Origin: UBA12191 sp964422295
Lineage (GTDB): Bacteria > Planctomycetota > UBA8108 > UBA1146
Assembly: GCA_964422295.1 (NCBI GenBank)
Contig: CAYRAM010000001.1
Span: 199,440 to 263,439, forward strand
Length of the DNA stretch: 64,000 nucleotides
Direction: 5' to 3'
Positions 1 through 9,525 of the stretch are shown here, piece by piece; position 1 is the stretch's first letter; each line of letters opens with the position of its first letter. The notes under the pieces are model-generated. The model had not been told where the DNA came from. It saw nothing but the letters and a program-made list of their open reading frames with translations, and ran no database searches. The translations under genes were made by a program, and so were the position numbers.

Positions 1-576
1 GCTGAGACCGTAGACGAGCGCCATGCCGAAGAGCAGGAATCCGCTTGAGAAAGCTCCCATGACAAAATACTTGAATGCCCCCTCGCTAGCTGATTTTTGC
101 TTCTTGAAAAATCCTGCCAGGACGTAGACAGCGAGGGACAAGGTTTCGATGGCGACAAACATCGATACCAGATTTGTAGCCTGACAAAGGAGTACCATCG
201 CTCCGGCACTGAAGCTGATCAGGGAGTGAAACTCGGCCTTGTTGTTGCCACTGCTGGCCAGATAACCCCCTGACATCAGGGTGCAAAAGAGACCGGTGAG
301 GATGATCACCGCGGATCCGAGTCGTCCAAATAGATCATCCGTCATCGCTCCGGCGTACAACTCTCCCGTCGATGCGGCGGTGCCCTGAACAAAGAGGGAA
401 GCGAGGGCAACCAATGCCCCGGTTGCTCCGATCATCGCCAAATGGGTTTTTTCCTGGCGCGATGTTCGGGCTGGATCGGCCAGATCTGCAAGCAACTGAA
501 TCAAACCGGTGATGAACAGTGCTCCTGCGGGGAGGATAGCGAGGATCTCGGCTTTGGAGAGGCTTAATGGTTCCAT
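1..576 (-). CDS. nuoN: NADH-quinone oxidoreductase subunit N, 5' part (runs off left edge)
   Basis: Membrane subunit of respiratory complex I, one of the three antiporter-like proton-pumping subunits. The frame is open from an ATG at 576 to the left edge, about 192 residues, starting MEPLSLSKAEILAILP. Several hydrophobic segments are visible, and the conserved stretch with a membrane glutamate (SMFVAIETLSLAVYVLAG), followed by SEGAFKYFVMGAFSSGFLLF, is typical of NuoN. It lies 9 bases downstream of nuoM as the last gene of the operon. The C-terminal half lies outside the window, so nothing can be said about the intactness of the gene. Confidence 0.9.
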   Translation of the reverse strand, partial: MEPLSLSKAEILAILPAGALFITGLIQLLADLADPARTSRQEKTHLAMIGATGALVALASLFVQGTAASTGELYAGAMTDDLFGRLGSAVIILTGLFCTLMSGGYLASSGNNKAEFHSLISFSAGAMVLLCQATNLVSMFVAIETLSLAVYVLAGFFKKQKSASEGAFKYFVMGAFSSGFLLFGMALVYGLS

Positions 577-585
577 TTTGACTCC

Positions 586-2085
586 CTAGTTCTGCAACAT
601 CTTCAAGTAAAGACTCAGCGTCGGCTGGACCAATTTGGTAAAGGTCGAGGGGTAAAGCCCGAGCCAAACCATCATGACGACGAAAGGGCACAGGTAGAGA
701 ATCTCTCTTGTATTTAGATCCGGAACAATTTTGTTGGCGGCATGAACCAGTGGCCCAAACAGGAACATTTTGACCATTTTCAGCATGTAAAGAGCTCCGA
801 GGACGACACCGCTGGCAGCAAGAATTCCCCAGACGGCATCAGCCCGGAAAGCACCGAAGAGGATGAGGAACTCACCCACGAAACCATTGAGGCCCGGCAA
901 TCCGATGCTGGAGAGAACGGCGATGATGAAGAAAACCGAGTACACCGGAATCACTCCGGCGAGGCCACCATAATCGGCCAATTCCCGTGTGTGTCTACGT
1001 TCGTAGATGATCCCGATCATCAAGAACAGCATCCCCGTGGATAGGCCATGATTGACCATTTGCAGAATGGCTCCTGTGAGCGATTCAACATCCCACATGA
1101 AGCATGCGAGGACGACGAATCCGAGGTGACTGACGGAAGAGTATGCGATCAATTTTTTGATGTCCGATTGGACCAATGCCATGCATGCGCCGAAGATGAT
1201 TCCTGTCACGGCCAGCCAGCAAAACTCTTCCCGAAGGTCCATGGCGGCATCAGGGAAGAGTGGAATGGCAAATCTCAGCAAGCCATAAGTACCCATTTTG
1301 AGGAGTACTCCTGCAAGGACTACTGATCCTGCAGTGGGGGCCTGGACGTGGGCATCGGGGAGCCACGTATGCAACGGAAAGAGTGGGACTTTGATGGCAA
1401 AGGACAAGGCAAACGCCAGGAAGAGCCAAAATTGTTGGGTACCGTCGAGGGGGTTTGTGGTTCGCAATCGTTCAAGAAGCAATGGCAGGTCAAAGGTGCC
1501 GGTGTGGTTGTAAAGGTACAAGATGGCCAGGAACATGAAGAGACTTCCGACCATGGTGTAGATGAAGAATTTCAATGCCGCATAAATCCGGTCTTTGCCG
1601 CCCCAGATTCCGATGATGAGGTACATGGGGACCAGCATCGCCTCATAGAAGAGATAAAAGAGCACCAAATCGAGAGCAACAAAAGCTCCAATCATCCCTG
1701 TTTGCAAGAGCAGCAGTGCGATGTGGAACTCCTTGACCCTGTCATCGATCGCCTTCCAAGTGCTCAGGAAGACAAAAGGCATGCTGAAGCTGGTGAGCAA
1801 GATCAACAGGACAGAAAATCCATCGACACCCAGGTGGTAAGAGATACCGAGGGATTCGATCCAGGCGTGGTTTTCTTCCATTTGCATCGTTCCCACGGTG
1901 GAATCGAAGTTGCCAACCATGATGAGTGAAAAGAGCAGACCAAGGAAGCTGACCATCAGAGCGATCTGGCGGATCAGGGCCTTGCTGTTACTGTCAATCA
2001 GGATGAGTAACAGAGCCCCCAGCGCCGGCGTCAACGTGACGAGACTCAGAATGGGCATATTGAATGAATCTAATTCGGGAATCAT
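586..2085 (-). CDS. nuoM: NADH-quinone oxidoreductase subunit M
   Basis: Complex I membrane subunit, 499 residues, antiporter-like proton channel. It has the expected length and a dense series of about 14 membrane segments. The conserved block KVPLFPLHTWLPDAHVQAPT (around residue 230) is diagnostic for the NuoL/M/N family, and YLFYEAMLVPMYLIIG carries the membrane glutamate typical of NuoM. The ATG overlaps the nuoL stop as ATGA, which implies translational coupling. An internal ATG nine codons later (MPILSL) is a possible alternative start. Confidence 0.96.
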   Translation of the reverse strand: MIPELDSFNMPILSLVTLTPALGALLLILIDSNSKALIRQIALMVSFLGLLFSLIMVGNFDSTVGTMQMEENHAWIESLGISYHLGVDGFSVLLILLTSFSMPFVFLSTWKAIDDRVKEFHIALLLLQTGMIGAFVALDLVLFYLFYEAMLVPMYLIIGIWGGKDRIYAALKFFIYTMVGSLFMFLAILYLYNHTGTFDLPLLLERLRTTNPLDGTQQFWLFLAFALSFAIKVPLFPLHTWLPDAHVQAPTAGSVVLAGVLLKMGTYGLLRFAIPLFPDAAMDLREEFCWLAVTGIIFGACMALVQSDIKKLIAYSSVSHLGFVVLACFMWDVESLTGAILQMVNHGLSTGMLFLMIGIIYERRHTRELADYGGLAGVIPVYSVFFIIAVLSSIGLPGLNGFVGEFLILFGAFRADAVWGILAASGVVLGALYMLKMVKMFLFGPLVHAANKIVPDLNTREILYLCPFVVMMVWLGLYPSTFTKLVQPTLSLYLKMLQN

Positions 2086-4094
2086 TGTGCCCCTCCCTTC
2101 GCCATGTGGTTCAGGAGTATGTAGATCAGGACGAGCGCTCCGCAGCCAAAGGTCAAAAGGTATCCCGGGATAAATCCGGTCTGCATGCGCCTGGCCAGCT
2201 CACCGAACCCTCTGACGAGGAGTGCAGATCCGTTCACGAGCAGTTTGTCGATCAGGATTTGGTCGATGAGAGTGTGAAGGAGTTGGCTGATGGCCTCAAA
2301 GGGTCGCACGATGACCGCTGCATAGATTTCATCGACGTAGAATTTGTTTTCGGAAAGCTTTCCGAGGACAGATCCCACCGCGCTTTGCCGGAAGGCTGAC
2401 GGCAGATCACTGCCCCTGCGGAAGAACATGAAGCCCACGGCCAATCCCGCACCGGCGATCCCGAGGCTGAGGAACATGCTGGTCCATTCTCCCGCATGGA
2501 GGGCATCCAGCTCTGCTGGTGTCATGCCTGCGTGTGAAACATGGAGGCCTGTGAAATGGCCAAGCACTGCATGGCCACCAAGGAATTCAGGGACATTCAG
2601 GAAGCCGCCCAATGCGCTTGCGATCGCGAGAACAAAGAGGGCGAATCCAATCCATCCTCCCGGCTCGTGAACCTTGCCTTCCAGTTTGGGATCGACATTG
2701 CTGTCCCCCCAGAAGGTCATGGCGACGCAGCGCATCATGTAAAAGGCGGTCATTCCCGCAGTGGCAAAGGAAACGTACCAGAAGGCTTTTGCCAGGGTGT
2801 CCCCATCCATAAAGCCCGCTTGGTAACCTGCGAACAAGATCTCATCTTTCGAGAAGAATCCCGCCAGAGGAGGAACTCCTGCGATGGCGAGGGTCCCGAT
2901 CAGGAATGTCAAATGGGTGAAGGGGAGCTGCTTGCGCAGTCCGCCCATCTTTCGCATGTCCTGCTCGTGGTGCATGGCATGGATCACTGAACCGGAGCCA
3001 AGGAAGAGCAGTGCTTTGAAGAAGGCATGGGTGACCACATGGAAAAAGGCGGCTGAGAATGCACCGACGCCGATGGCAAAGAACATGTAACCCAGCTGGC
3101 TGACGGTCGAGTAGGCGAGCACTTTTTTAATGTCGTTTTGGGTAAATGCGATCAGCGCCGCAAGCAGAGCAGTACATGCGCCGATGACGGCGACGATACT
3201 CAGGGCCAGGGGAGCAGCGACAAAGAGCGGCATCAGTCGACAACAAAGGTAGACCCCGGAGGTGACCATGGTGGCTGCGTGGATGAGTGCCGATACCGGA
3301 GTGGGTCCGGCCATCGCATCGGGAAGCCAGACATAGAGAGGGATTTGTGCGCTTTTGCCGGTCGCTCCGATAAAGAGCAGGATGGCGATGGCTGTGATGA
3401 CCGCCATTCCAGCTGTTCCGCTCTCCGGATCAGCCATGAAACCCGTGGTCTCCGTGGCGACCTGGGCAATATTTTCAGCATCGGTCAGTGCTCCCAGGTC
3501 GAGAGTGCCAAAGTGGATCAGGCAAAGGAACATTCCCAGAAGGAAGGCCAGATCTCCAACCCTGTTAAAGAGGAATGCTTTCTTGCCTGCAGCACAGTTC
3601 TCATCCTCCTGGTACCAGAATCCAATCAGGAGGTAAGAGCAAAGGCCAACACCTTCCCAACCGATAAACAACAGCAGCAGGTTATCTCCAAGAACAAGAA
3701 GCAACATGAATGTTGTGAAGAGATTGAGATAGGCGAAGTATCTGTGATAACCGGGATCTCCCTTCATGTACCCAATCGAGTACAGGTGGATCAGGGAACC
3801 TACGCCGGTGATCACCAGGCACATGACTGCGCTGAGACCATCAAAATGAAGCGCGAATGGGACCTCCAGCAAACCATCAAGCCAAATCCACGGGAACCCA
3901 TCCCAATGGAGTGCGTCAGTACCCTCAGCAGGGATCAGTTTTCTCCACGCTCCAAAGGAAACGGCAAACGCGAGCAGGGGAGTCACCGAAGCGACGATCG
4001 AAACGGCCCGATTTCCCAGTCTTTTGCCGAAGATTCCATTGATCAGGAATCCAAGGAAGGGAAACAGTGGGATCCATAGCAGATTACTGTCCAA
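2082..4094 (-). CDS. nuoL: NADH-quinone oxidoreductase subunit L
   Basis: Largest membrane subunit of complex I, 670 residues. It has an antiporter-like core and the C-terminal extension that in the family forms the lateral helix along the membrane arm. Visible hallmarks are LLLFIGWEGVGLCSYLLIGF, QIPLYVWLPDAMAGPTPVSA (which replaces the LHTWLPDA of NuoM), and LIHAATMVTSGVYL. The start is TTG at 4094, chosen because GAGGGG sits 6 bases upstream and no ATG offers the conserved N-terminus. It is 10 bases downstream of nuoK and overlaps nuoM by four bases. Confidence 0.96.
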   Translation of the reverse strand: MDSNLLWIPLFPFLGFLINGIFGKRLGNRAVSIVASVTPLLAFAVSFGAWRKLIPAEGTDALHWDGFPWIWLDGLLEVPFALHFDGLSAVMCLVITGVGSLIHLYSIGYMKGDPGYHRYFAYLNLFTTFMLLLVLGDNLLLLFIGWEGVGLCSYLLIGFWYQEDENCAAGKKAFLFNRVGDLAFLLGMFLCLIHFGTLDLGALTDAENIAQVATETTGFMADPESGTAGMAVITAIAILLFIGATGKSAQIPLYVWLPDAMAGPTPVSALIHAATMVTSGVYLCCRLMPLFVAAPLALSIVAVIGACTALLAALIAFTQNDIKKVLAYSTVSQLGYMFFAIGVGAFSAAFFHVVTHAFFKALLFLGSGSVIHAMHHEQDMRKMGGLRKQLPFTHLTFLIGTLAIAGVPPLAGFFSKDEILFAGYQAGFMDGDTLAKAFWYVSFATAGMTAFYMMRCVAMTFWGDSNVDPKLEGKVHEPGGWIGFALFVLAIASALGGFLNVPEFLGGHAVLGHFTGLHVSHAGMTPAELDALHAGEWTSMFLSLGIAGAGLAVGFMFFRRGSDLPSAFRQSAVGSVLGKLSENKFYVDEIYAAVIVRPFEAISQLLHTLIDQILIDKLLVNGSALLVRGFGELARRMQTGFIPGYLLTFGCGALVLIYILLNHMAKGGAQ

Positions 4095-4104
4095 TTTTTC
4101 CCCC

Positions 4105-4425
4105 TCAGCCGCTCAACCGGCAAAGTTCGCGGAGGTCGATCGTCTTCCACTTCCGCCAAATCAACAGCAACAAGGAAAGTCCGATGGCGGCCTCTGCGGC
4201 TGCGACCGCCAGAACCATCAGAGTGAAAATTTGGCCGCCGTGTGCTCCAGAAGTGGTGGTCAATGCATGGACGCGCCCAAATCCGACGAGTGCGATATTG
4301 ACCGCATTGAGCATCAACTCCAGGGACATCAGCAAGACGAGGATGTTCCTGCGGGCCAGAACCCCGTAGACCCCGATACTGAAAAGGAGCGCACTCAAAT
4401 AAAGAAGTGCTGAAAGGCTAAACAT
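4105..4425 (-). CDS. nuoK: NADH-quinone oxidoreductase subunit K
   Basis: Small membrane subunit of complex I with three membrane helices, 106 residues from the ATG at 4425. The family block NILVLLMSLELMLNAVNIAL, with its conserved membrane glutamate, is clear, followed by VLAVAAAEAAIGLSLLLLIW. The frame is open further upstream, but the start at 4425 gives the usual length. It is preceded by GAGGAAAGG about 10 bases upstream and overlaps the end of nuoJ by 8 bases. Confidence 0.95.
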   Translation of the reverse strand: MFSLSALLYLSALLFSIGVYGVLARRNILVLLMSLELMLNAVNIALVGFGRVHALTTTSGAHGGQIFTLMVLAVAAAEAAIGLSLLLLIWRKWKTIDLRELCRLSG

Positions 4426-5008
4426 CGGAAACCAGCCTTTCCTCTTCCTGTTCGGAGTGGGTCGGTGCATCCGGCCTTTGTTTCATGGCGATGTGTACAG
4501 CTCCGATGATGCCCACCAAGATCAAAATCGACGCCAATTCAAAGACGAGTAAATGATTGCTGAAGAGTTCGTAGCCGAAGGCTTCAATGGCGCCATGGGT
4601 TAGAGGAACTTCTGCAAGTGCCGGAATCCCTCCGGGGGGCGAAAGAGAGGCGATCATCTCGGAGTTGCTGATTCCAAAGGCGAGCATTGAGAAGACCAAC
4701 AAGGCGACTCCGGCAGCAAAGGATTTCTCCATCGTCCCGCCCTCTTCAGGAAGGGCGTCTTCCCGGGGATTGATCAGCATGATCACAAAGAGGTACAGGA
4801 CCATGATTGCTCCGGCGTAGACGAGCAATTGCATAAATCCCAGGAATGTTGCATCGAGCAGCATGAAAATTCCTGCGACCATGCCAAACATGACCACGAG
4901 GTACAGTGCCGAGTAAATCGGATTCTTCCTTGTCACGACAAGGACTGAACTGACAACTGAAATCGTTGCCAGTATCCCGAATACAAGATGTTCTAGCCAA
5001 CCACTCAA
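4418..5008 (-). CDS. nuoJ: NADH-quinone oxidoreductase subunit J
   Basis: Membrane subunit of complex I, 196 residues with about five membrane helices. The stretch DATFLGFMQLLVYAGAIMVL is the conserved third helix, whose pi-bulge is known to take part in coupling. The start appears to be TTG at 5008 (LSGWLEHLVFG), with a G-rich stretch about 10 bases upstream; no ATG fits. A polar C-terminal tail (QRPDAPTHSEQEEE) extends past the last helix. It lies 42 bases after nuoI, the longest gap in the operon, and its 3' end overlaps nuoK. Confidence 0.94.
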   Translation of the reverse strand: MSGWLEHLVFGILATISVVSSVLVVTRKNPIYSALYLVVMFGMVAGIFMLLDATFLGFMQLLVYAGAIMVLYLFVIMLINPREDALPEEGGTMEKSFAAGVALLVFSMLAFGISNSEMIASLSPPGGIPALAEVPLTHGAIEAFGYELFSNHLLVFELASILILVGIIGAVHIAMKQRPDAPTHSEQEEERLVSDV

Positions 5009-5050
5009 CTTATTGCCCCCATCTTCGGGCCCAAATGAGATTCCAGGATC

Positions 5051-5530
5051 TCATAGGGAGAGGAGTTTTTCTTTGTCGTAGATCTTCTCGCCCCTGCTCC
5101 TTGAGGGGATGTTGTAAATAGGAGTCAACTCGATGGCATCGCAGGGGCAAGCCTCTTCACACATGCCGCAGTAAATGCACCTCATCATGTCGATGTTGAA
5201 GAGGCGGGGTCGCTTTTCCCTGTCTCCCCATGGCGCTTCTTCCGCAACGATTTCGATGCAATGGGCTGGACAGGCAGTGGAACATAGGAAGCATGCAACG
5301 CACTTTTCTCTGCCAAGTTCATCGCGTTTGAGTCGGTGTTCCCCCCGGTATCCCGGGAAAGGGGTTCTCTTCTCAGCGGGGTAGTGAATCGTATTGGGTT
5401 CATTGCGAAGGATGTGAGACAGAGTATTGGCGAGCCCTTTGACCAAAGGCATGCCAAACGTAGCTTTTTCGCGAGGAACACTCGTTGCAGTTTCAGGTTT
5501 TTCTTCGGGAGTCGCTTCGTGGTTTGCCAC
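5051..5530 (-). CDS. nuoI: NADH-quinone oxidoreductase subunit I (two 4Fe-4S clusters)
   Basis: Peripheral-arm subunit of complex I that carries clusters N6a and N6b toward quinone. Two ferredoxin motifs are intact: CVACFLCSTACP and CIYCGMCEEACP. I place the start at GTG 5530 (VANHEATPEEKPETATS), which has AAAGGTG just upstream and gives 159 residues, the usual length. The open frame continues upstream into nuoH with no ATG before MPLVKG at 5452. A TTG at 5563 that overlaps the nuoH stop is an alternative. The N-terminal 25 residues are unusually polar for NuoI. Confidence 0.93.
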   Translation of the reverse strand: MANHEATPEEKPETATSVPREKATFGMPLVKGLANTLSHILRNEPNTIHYPAEKRTPFPGYRGEHRLKRDELGREKCVACFLCSTACPAHCIEIVAEEAPWGDREKRPRLFNIDMMRCIYCGMCEEACPCDAIELTPIYNIPSRSRGEKIYDKEKLLSL

Positions 5531-5556
5531 GGGGACACCTTTCTGTTCAGTCGCTT

Positions 5557-6612
5557 CTACCAAGGAAGCGGTATCAGCCAATTCCAGCCAAGCACTCCGG
5601 AAAGTGCGGTCAGTCCGAGGTTCAAGAGAGAGAGGGGAATGAAGACTTTCCAACCCATTCCCATCAACTGGTCGTAACGGAATCTGGGCAAAGTCCAGCG
5701 CACCCAAATGTAGAAGAAGAGAAGCACTGTTAGTTTGCCGATAAAGATACCGATACTGAGAGCGATATCACCGATGGTGGGGACTGTTGGAATCTCTACC
5801 CAGGGCAAACTCCATCCGCCAAGGAACATCGTCACCATCAGTGCAGACATGGTGATCATCGCCACGTATTCACCCATGAAGAACATGGCGAATTTCAGAC
5901 CGGTGTATTCCGTATGAAATCCGCCCACCAATTCTGCTTCACATTCGGGCAGGTCAAAGGGCAAGCGATTGGTTTCAGCAAATGCTGCGATCAGGAAAAT
6001 GACTGCAGCCAGGGGTTGTTGGAACAGATTCCATTGCAGCAACCCCACCGTCCCGGCAGCCCATTGTTGGCGAATGATGCTGTTGAGATCGACCGTTTCC
6101 GCAGTCATCAGGATGGCGATGACGGAGAGGCCGAGGGCGACCTCGTAACTGATAAGCTGGGCAGAAGCTCGGAGTCCTCCCAACAGGGAATATTTGTTAT
6201 TGGAGGCCCAACCACCGAAGGCGAGCCCGTAGACAGAAAATCCACCGATCGTCAGCAGGAAGATTACTCCGACGTCGAAGGACGCGACCTGAAGGTCCAT
6301 TCCCACCGGAATCACTGTGAACGCCAAAATTGCTGGAGCGTAAACGAGTGCGGGCCCAAGACGGTAGATCCACTTGTCCACTCCCTGGGGGGTCAAGTCT
6401 TCCTTGAAAGCCAGCTTGATGACGTCCGCAAGGGGTTGAAGCAAGCCAACGGGGCCGACTTGATTGGGTCCAATTCGATCCTGAATCCACGCAGCCAAAC
6501 GGCGTTCGAAGTAGACCAGAGCAGGGACTACTTGCAGTACCGCAGCAAAGATAATCACCGCCTTGAGGCCGGCGAACAGAAAATCGAGCAGCGGGGTTCC
6601 TGATTCGCCCAT
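5557..6612 (-). CDS. nuoH: NADH-quinone oxidoreductase subunit H
   Basis: Membrane subunit of complex I that forms part of the quinone chamber, 351 residues with about eight helices. Family blocks are visible: AWIQDRIGPNQVGPVGLLQP, LADVIKLAFKEDLTPQ, and AAFAETNRLPFDLPECEAEL. The ATG at 6612 shares one base with the nuoG stop (TGATG) and has GGAGG six bases upstream. A GTG directly before it would give too short a spacing. The stop codon lies inside the 5' extension of the nuoI frame. Confidence 0.96.
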   Translation of the reverse strand: MGESGTPLLDFLFAGLKAVIIFAAVLQVVPALVYFERRLAAWIQDRIGPNQVGPVGLLQPLADVIKLAFKEDLTPQGVDKWIYRLGPALVYAPAILAFTVIPVGMDLQVASFDVGVIFLLTIGGFSVYGLAFGGWASNNKYSLLGGLRASAQLISYEVALGLSVIAILMTAETVDLNSIIRQQWAAGTVGLLQWNLFQQPLAAVIFLIAAFAETNRLPFDLPECEAELVGGFHTEYTGLKFAMFFMGEYVAMITMSALMVTMFLGGWSLPWVEIPTVPTIGDIALSIGIFIGKLTVLLFFYIWVRWTLPRFRYDQLMGMGWKVFIPLSLLNLGLTALSGVLGWNWLIPLPW

Positions 6613-8219
6613 CACTGACCTCCTTCACTGCTCATCGCAGCAGGTCTTTGGGAGAGGGGAGTTCCACTTTCGCCAAGGGTGCTGTGACTGTGGCCTGCAA
6701 ACTCTTCTGAAGCTTCAGAAAGTTCTCTGAAGATCCCGGCGGCGGAAAGGGTTCTTTTTCGATCATCCCGGTGGATCTGAACCTCCTGCAAGAGCACCAA
6801 TTCCGAAGGGAAATGCTGGGAGGTGAGGGATCTGCAAGAGCGGACTCTTTGAACCCTGTCATCTTCATTGACCCAAACCCCTTCTTTTTCGAGAGGTGCC
6901 GTTGCGGGGATAACCAGATCCGCACCCTCACACCATGAGCCGTTTTGGCTCGCAATCACGACGAGGCTGTCCGCTTTGGAGATGACCGGATTCCAGGTCT
7001 CTCCTGCGCCTTCAAATCCATGTCCGCCGACGAAGGCGATGAGGGTATCGATGGAGCCAGCAGCCAGTTTTTCTTTCAAGTCGTCGGCGGCAGCGGTGAA
7101 GAGATCAGTGCCGAGGACCAGTTCTGCCCCTTTGCGGTTGGGGAATTTGTCGGCGCTGATCTTGAATCCCCCGGGGAAACTCTCTTCGTTTCCGGAGGCG
7201 GGGAGCCAACCGGCAACGGTTCCTTCAGTGCTGTTGGCAAGTGTTTTTACCAGGTGCAACTCCTCACAGGTCATGAAGGGATCGACGAGGAATGCGATCG
7301 AGGATCCGCGACTGAGGATTTGATGGAGTGCTCCACTGGTGCCGGTGGGTGAGACGGGCTGGCCGCAATGTTGGGCACCCTCCAGGCGGGAATCGGCATA
7401 AAGATGGCGCCAACCATAACGACCGTGGTCACAGATCCACCACTCATTGACATCCATGTTTTCTCTCGGAGTCATGCGCTTGACGAATCCATCCAATGTT
7501 TCCACTTCGATGTTGCATCCCCTCGAGCAGCCACCGCATATCGAGGAGGACTTCTCCATATTCCATACCCTGGCTTCGAATTTGAAATCGCTGGAGATCA
7601 ACGCTCCAACAGGGCAGATGTCGACGGTGTTTCCAGCCATGGAGTTGTCGATGGGGACTCCGGGGAAGACATCGACGACGGAGCGATCGCCACGCTCGAC
7701 GACGCAAAGTTCGCCGGTTCCACTGATCTCGTCACAAAAGCGGATGCAGCGGGTGCAAACGATGCAACGATTGCCCCAGATGTCGATCGTTGGACCCAAC
7801 TCCTTGGTGTGCCGAATATTTTTGTCTTCGACAAATCGGCTGCGATCGGGTCCATGCTCATAGGAATGATCCTGCAAGACGCATTCACCCGCTTTGTCAC
7901 AAACAGGACAGTCGAGGGGGTGATTGATTAACTGGAACTCCATTACCGAGTTCCTGGCATCCACCGCCTTTTCGCTTTCTGTTTCGATCTCCAAACCCTC
8001 GGCGATCCTCTCTGAACAGGAGATGATCGGTTTGGGGGAGCGGTTGCTCTCGACCATGCAAATGCGGCAGTTTCCGGCGATGCTCAATCCAGGGTGATAG
8101 CAGAAGCATGGAATCTCGATCCCATGGACCTTGGCGGCCTCCATGATGGTCATCCCGGCTTCGTTTTCGACCTCATTGCCATTCAGGTGCCAGCGTACGG
8201 GTGCGTTTTCATGAGACAT
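6612..8219 (-). CDS. nuoG: NADH-quinone oxidoreductase subunit G, short form
   Basis: Peripheral-arm iron-sulfur subunit, 535 residues. In order: a plant-type 2Fe-2S domain (CFCYHPGLSIAGNCRICMVE), the His/Cys cluster motif (DCPVCDKAGECVLQDHSYEH), two further 4Fe-4S motifs (CIVCTRCIRFCDE and VDICPVGAL), and a 4Fe-4S motif opening the molybdopterin-oxidoreductase-like part (CGGCSRGCNIEVE). The C-terminal domain is shorter than in the 700-900 residue forms. The start at 8219 (MSHENAPVRW) has GGGAGGAG about nine bases upstream and overlaps nuoF by 11 bases. The frame is open further upstream but there it only shadows nuoF. Confidence 0.93.
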   Translation of the reverse strand: MSHENAPVRWHLNGNEVENEAGMTIMEAAKVHGIEIPCFCYHPGLSIAGNCRICMVESNRSPKPIISCSERIAEGLEIETESEKAVDARNSVMEFQLINHPLDCPVCDKAGECVLQDHSYEHGPDRSRFVEDKNIRHTKELGPTIDIWGNRCIVCTRCIRFCDEISGTGELCVVERGDRSVVDVFPGVPIDNSMAGNTVDICPVGALISSDFKFEARVWNMEKSSSICGGCSRGCNIEVETLDGFVKRMTPRENMDVNEWWICDHGRYGWRHLYADSRLEGAQHCGQPVSPTGTSGALHQILSRGSSIAFLVDPFMTCEELHLVKTLANSTEGTVAGWLPASGNEESFPGGFKISADKFPNRKGAELVLGTDLFTAAADDLKEKLAAGSIDTLIAFVGGHGFEGAGETWNPVISKADSLVVIASQNGSWCEGADLVIPATAPLEKEGVWVNEDDRVQRVRSCRSLTSQHFPSELVLLQEVQIHRDDRKRTLSAAGIFRELSEASEEFAGHSHSTLGESGTPLSQRPAAMSSEGGQ

Positions 8220-9525
8220 GTGCTGCGGCTCCTCCCGTGTTCGCGGGGTGTCGTTTGACCCAAGCAGGGCTTCCGCCACTCTCGATGGCCGCCACGAAAT
8301 CTCCCCTGAACTTCTTGACGATCGATTCAGCGGGGAAAGCAGCAGCATCCGCAAGTGCGCAAATCGTTTTGCCGACCATGCGGTCACAGACCTCTGTGAT
8401 CATGTCGAGATCTTCGACGCGCCCACCTCCAACTGCGATACGGTGGACAATTTTCTCCAGCCAGCCGGTGCCCTCACGACAGGGAGTGCACTGACCGCAC
8501 GATTCGTGATGATAAAAACGCATGATGTTGAGCAGGGCATCCACCATGCATGTGGAGTCGTCCATGACGATCACACCTGCGGAGCCGAGCATGGTGCCCG
8601 CCGCCGCCAAAGATTCGATATCCATCGCCACGTCGCACTCTTCCGCTGTGAGTACGTGTGCGGAGGATCCTCCTGGAATCACTGCTTTCAGTTTGCGTCC
8701 CTGCCAAACTCCTCCGGCATGTTCATCGATCAGCGTTCTCAGGGGGACTCCCATTGGCAATTCGAAGGTCCCCGGGTTCTCAACATGACCACTGACGCAG
8801 AACAACTTGGGGCCCGGTGAATTTTCCGGTCCGACCTTGCGGTACTCCTCAGCACCTATTTCGAGGATGTAAGGCAAATTTGCGAGGGTTTCGACATTGT
8901 TGACGACGGTGGGGCAACCAAAGAGCCCTTCTACTGCGGGGAAGGGGGGTTTGAGTTTGGGCTGGCCCCGATCTCCTTCGAGGGAAGTCAGCATCCCGGT
9001 TTCTTCACCACATATGTAGGCGCCGGCACCCCTGTGAAGGGTAACGTCGAGTTGAAAGTCACTGTCGAGGCAGTTTTCGCCGAGGATGCCTTCGGAATAG
9101 GCGCGATCGATGGCGTTTTGCACTCTATTGGCAGCGAAGACAAATTCACCACGGATGTAAATGTAAGCATGGTGAATGCCGACCGCCTTGCAGCAGATGA
9201 TGATTCCTTCGAGCATGAGATGGGGGTTCTTCTCCATGATCAGGCGATCCTTGAAGGTTCCCGGCTCCGATTCATCGGCATTGACGGCGAGATATTTTGG
9301 TTTGTCGGTTTGCTTGGGTACGAATCCCCATTTGACACCTGTGGGGAATCCTGCTCCTCCACGACCCCTGAGATTGGAGGCTTTGACCGTCTCGATGAGG
9401 TCATCCGGCTCCCAATCGGTCAGCGCCTTGCGGGCCTGTTCGTATCCACCTTTCTCCAGATAAAACTTCAGCGAATGGCATTTGTCTTCATCGATGTGTG
9501 GCGTAAAAATCTTGCGAAATGCCAT
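8209..9525 (-). CDS. nuoF: NADH-quinone oxidoreductase subunit F (NADH/FMN site)
   Basis: Entry point of electrons into complex I: binds NADH, FMN and cluster N3. 438 residues, normal length. The glycine-rich NADH site LRGRGGAGFPTGVKW and the FMN-site block YLAVNADESEPGTFKDR lie near the N-terminus. The cluster motif ESCGQCTPCREGTGW with a later cysteine (GKTICALADAAAFP) is near the C-terminus. The ATG shares its first base with the nuoE stop (TGATG). Confidence 0.97.
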   Translation of the reverse strand: MAFRKIFTPHIDEDKCHSLKFYLEKGGYEQARKALTDWEPDDLIETVKASNLRGRGGAGFPTGVKWGFVPKQTDKPKYLAVNADESEPGTFKDRLIMEKNPHLMLEGIIICCKAVGIHHAYIYIRGEFVFAANRVQNAIDRAYSEGILGENCLDSDFQLDVTLHRGAGAYICGEETGMLTSLEGDRGQPKLKPPFPAVEGLFGCPTVVNNVETLANLPYILEIGAEEYRKVGPENSPGPKLFCVSGHVENPGTFELPMGVPLRTLIDEHAGGVWQGRKLKAVIPGGSSAHVLTAEECDVAMDIESLAAAGTMLGSAGVIVMDDSTCMVDALLNIMRFYHHESCGQCTPCREGTGWLEKIVHRIAVGGGRVEDLDMITEVCDRMVGKTICALADAAAFPAESIVKKFRGDFVAAIESGGSPAWVKRHPANTGGAAAHVS

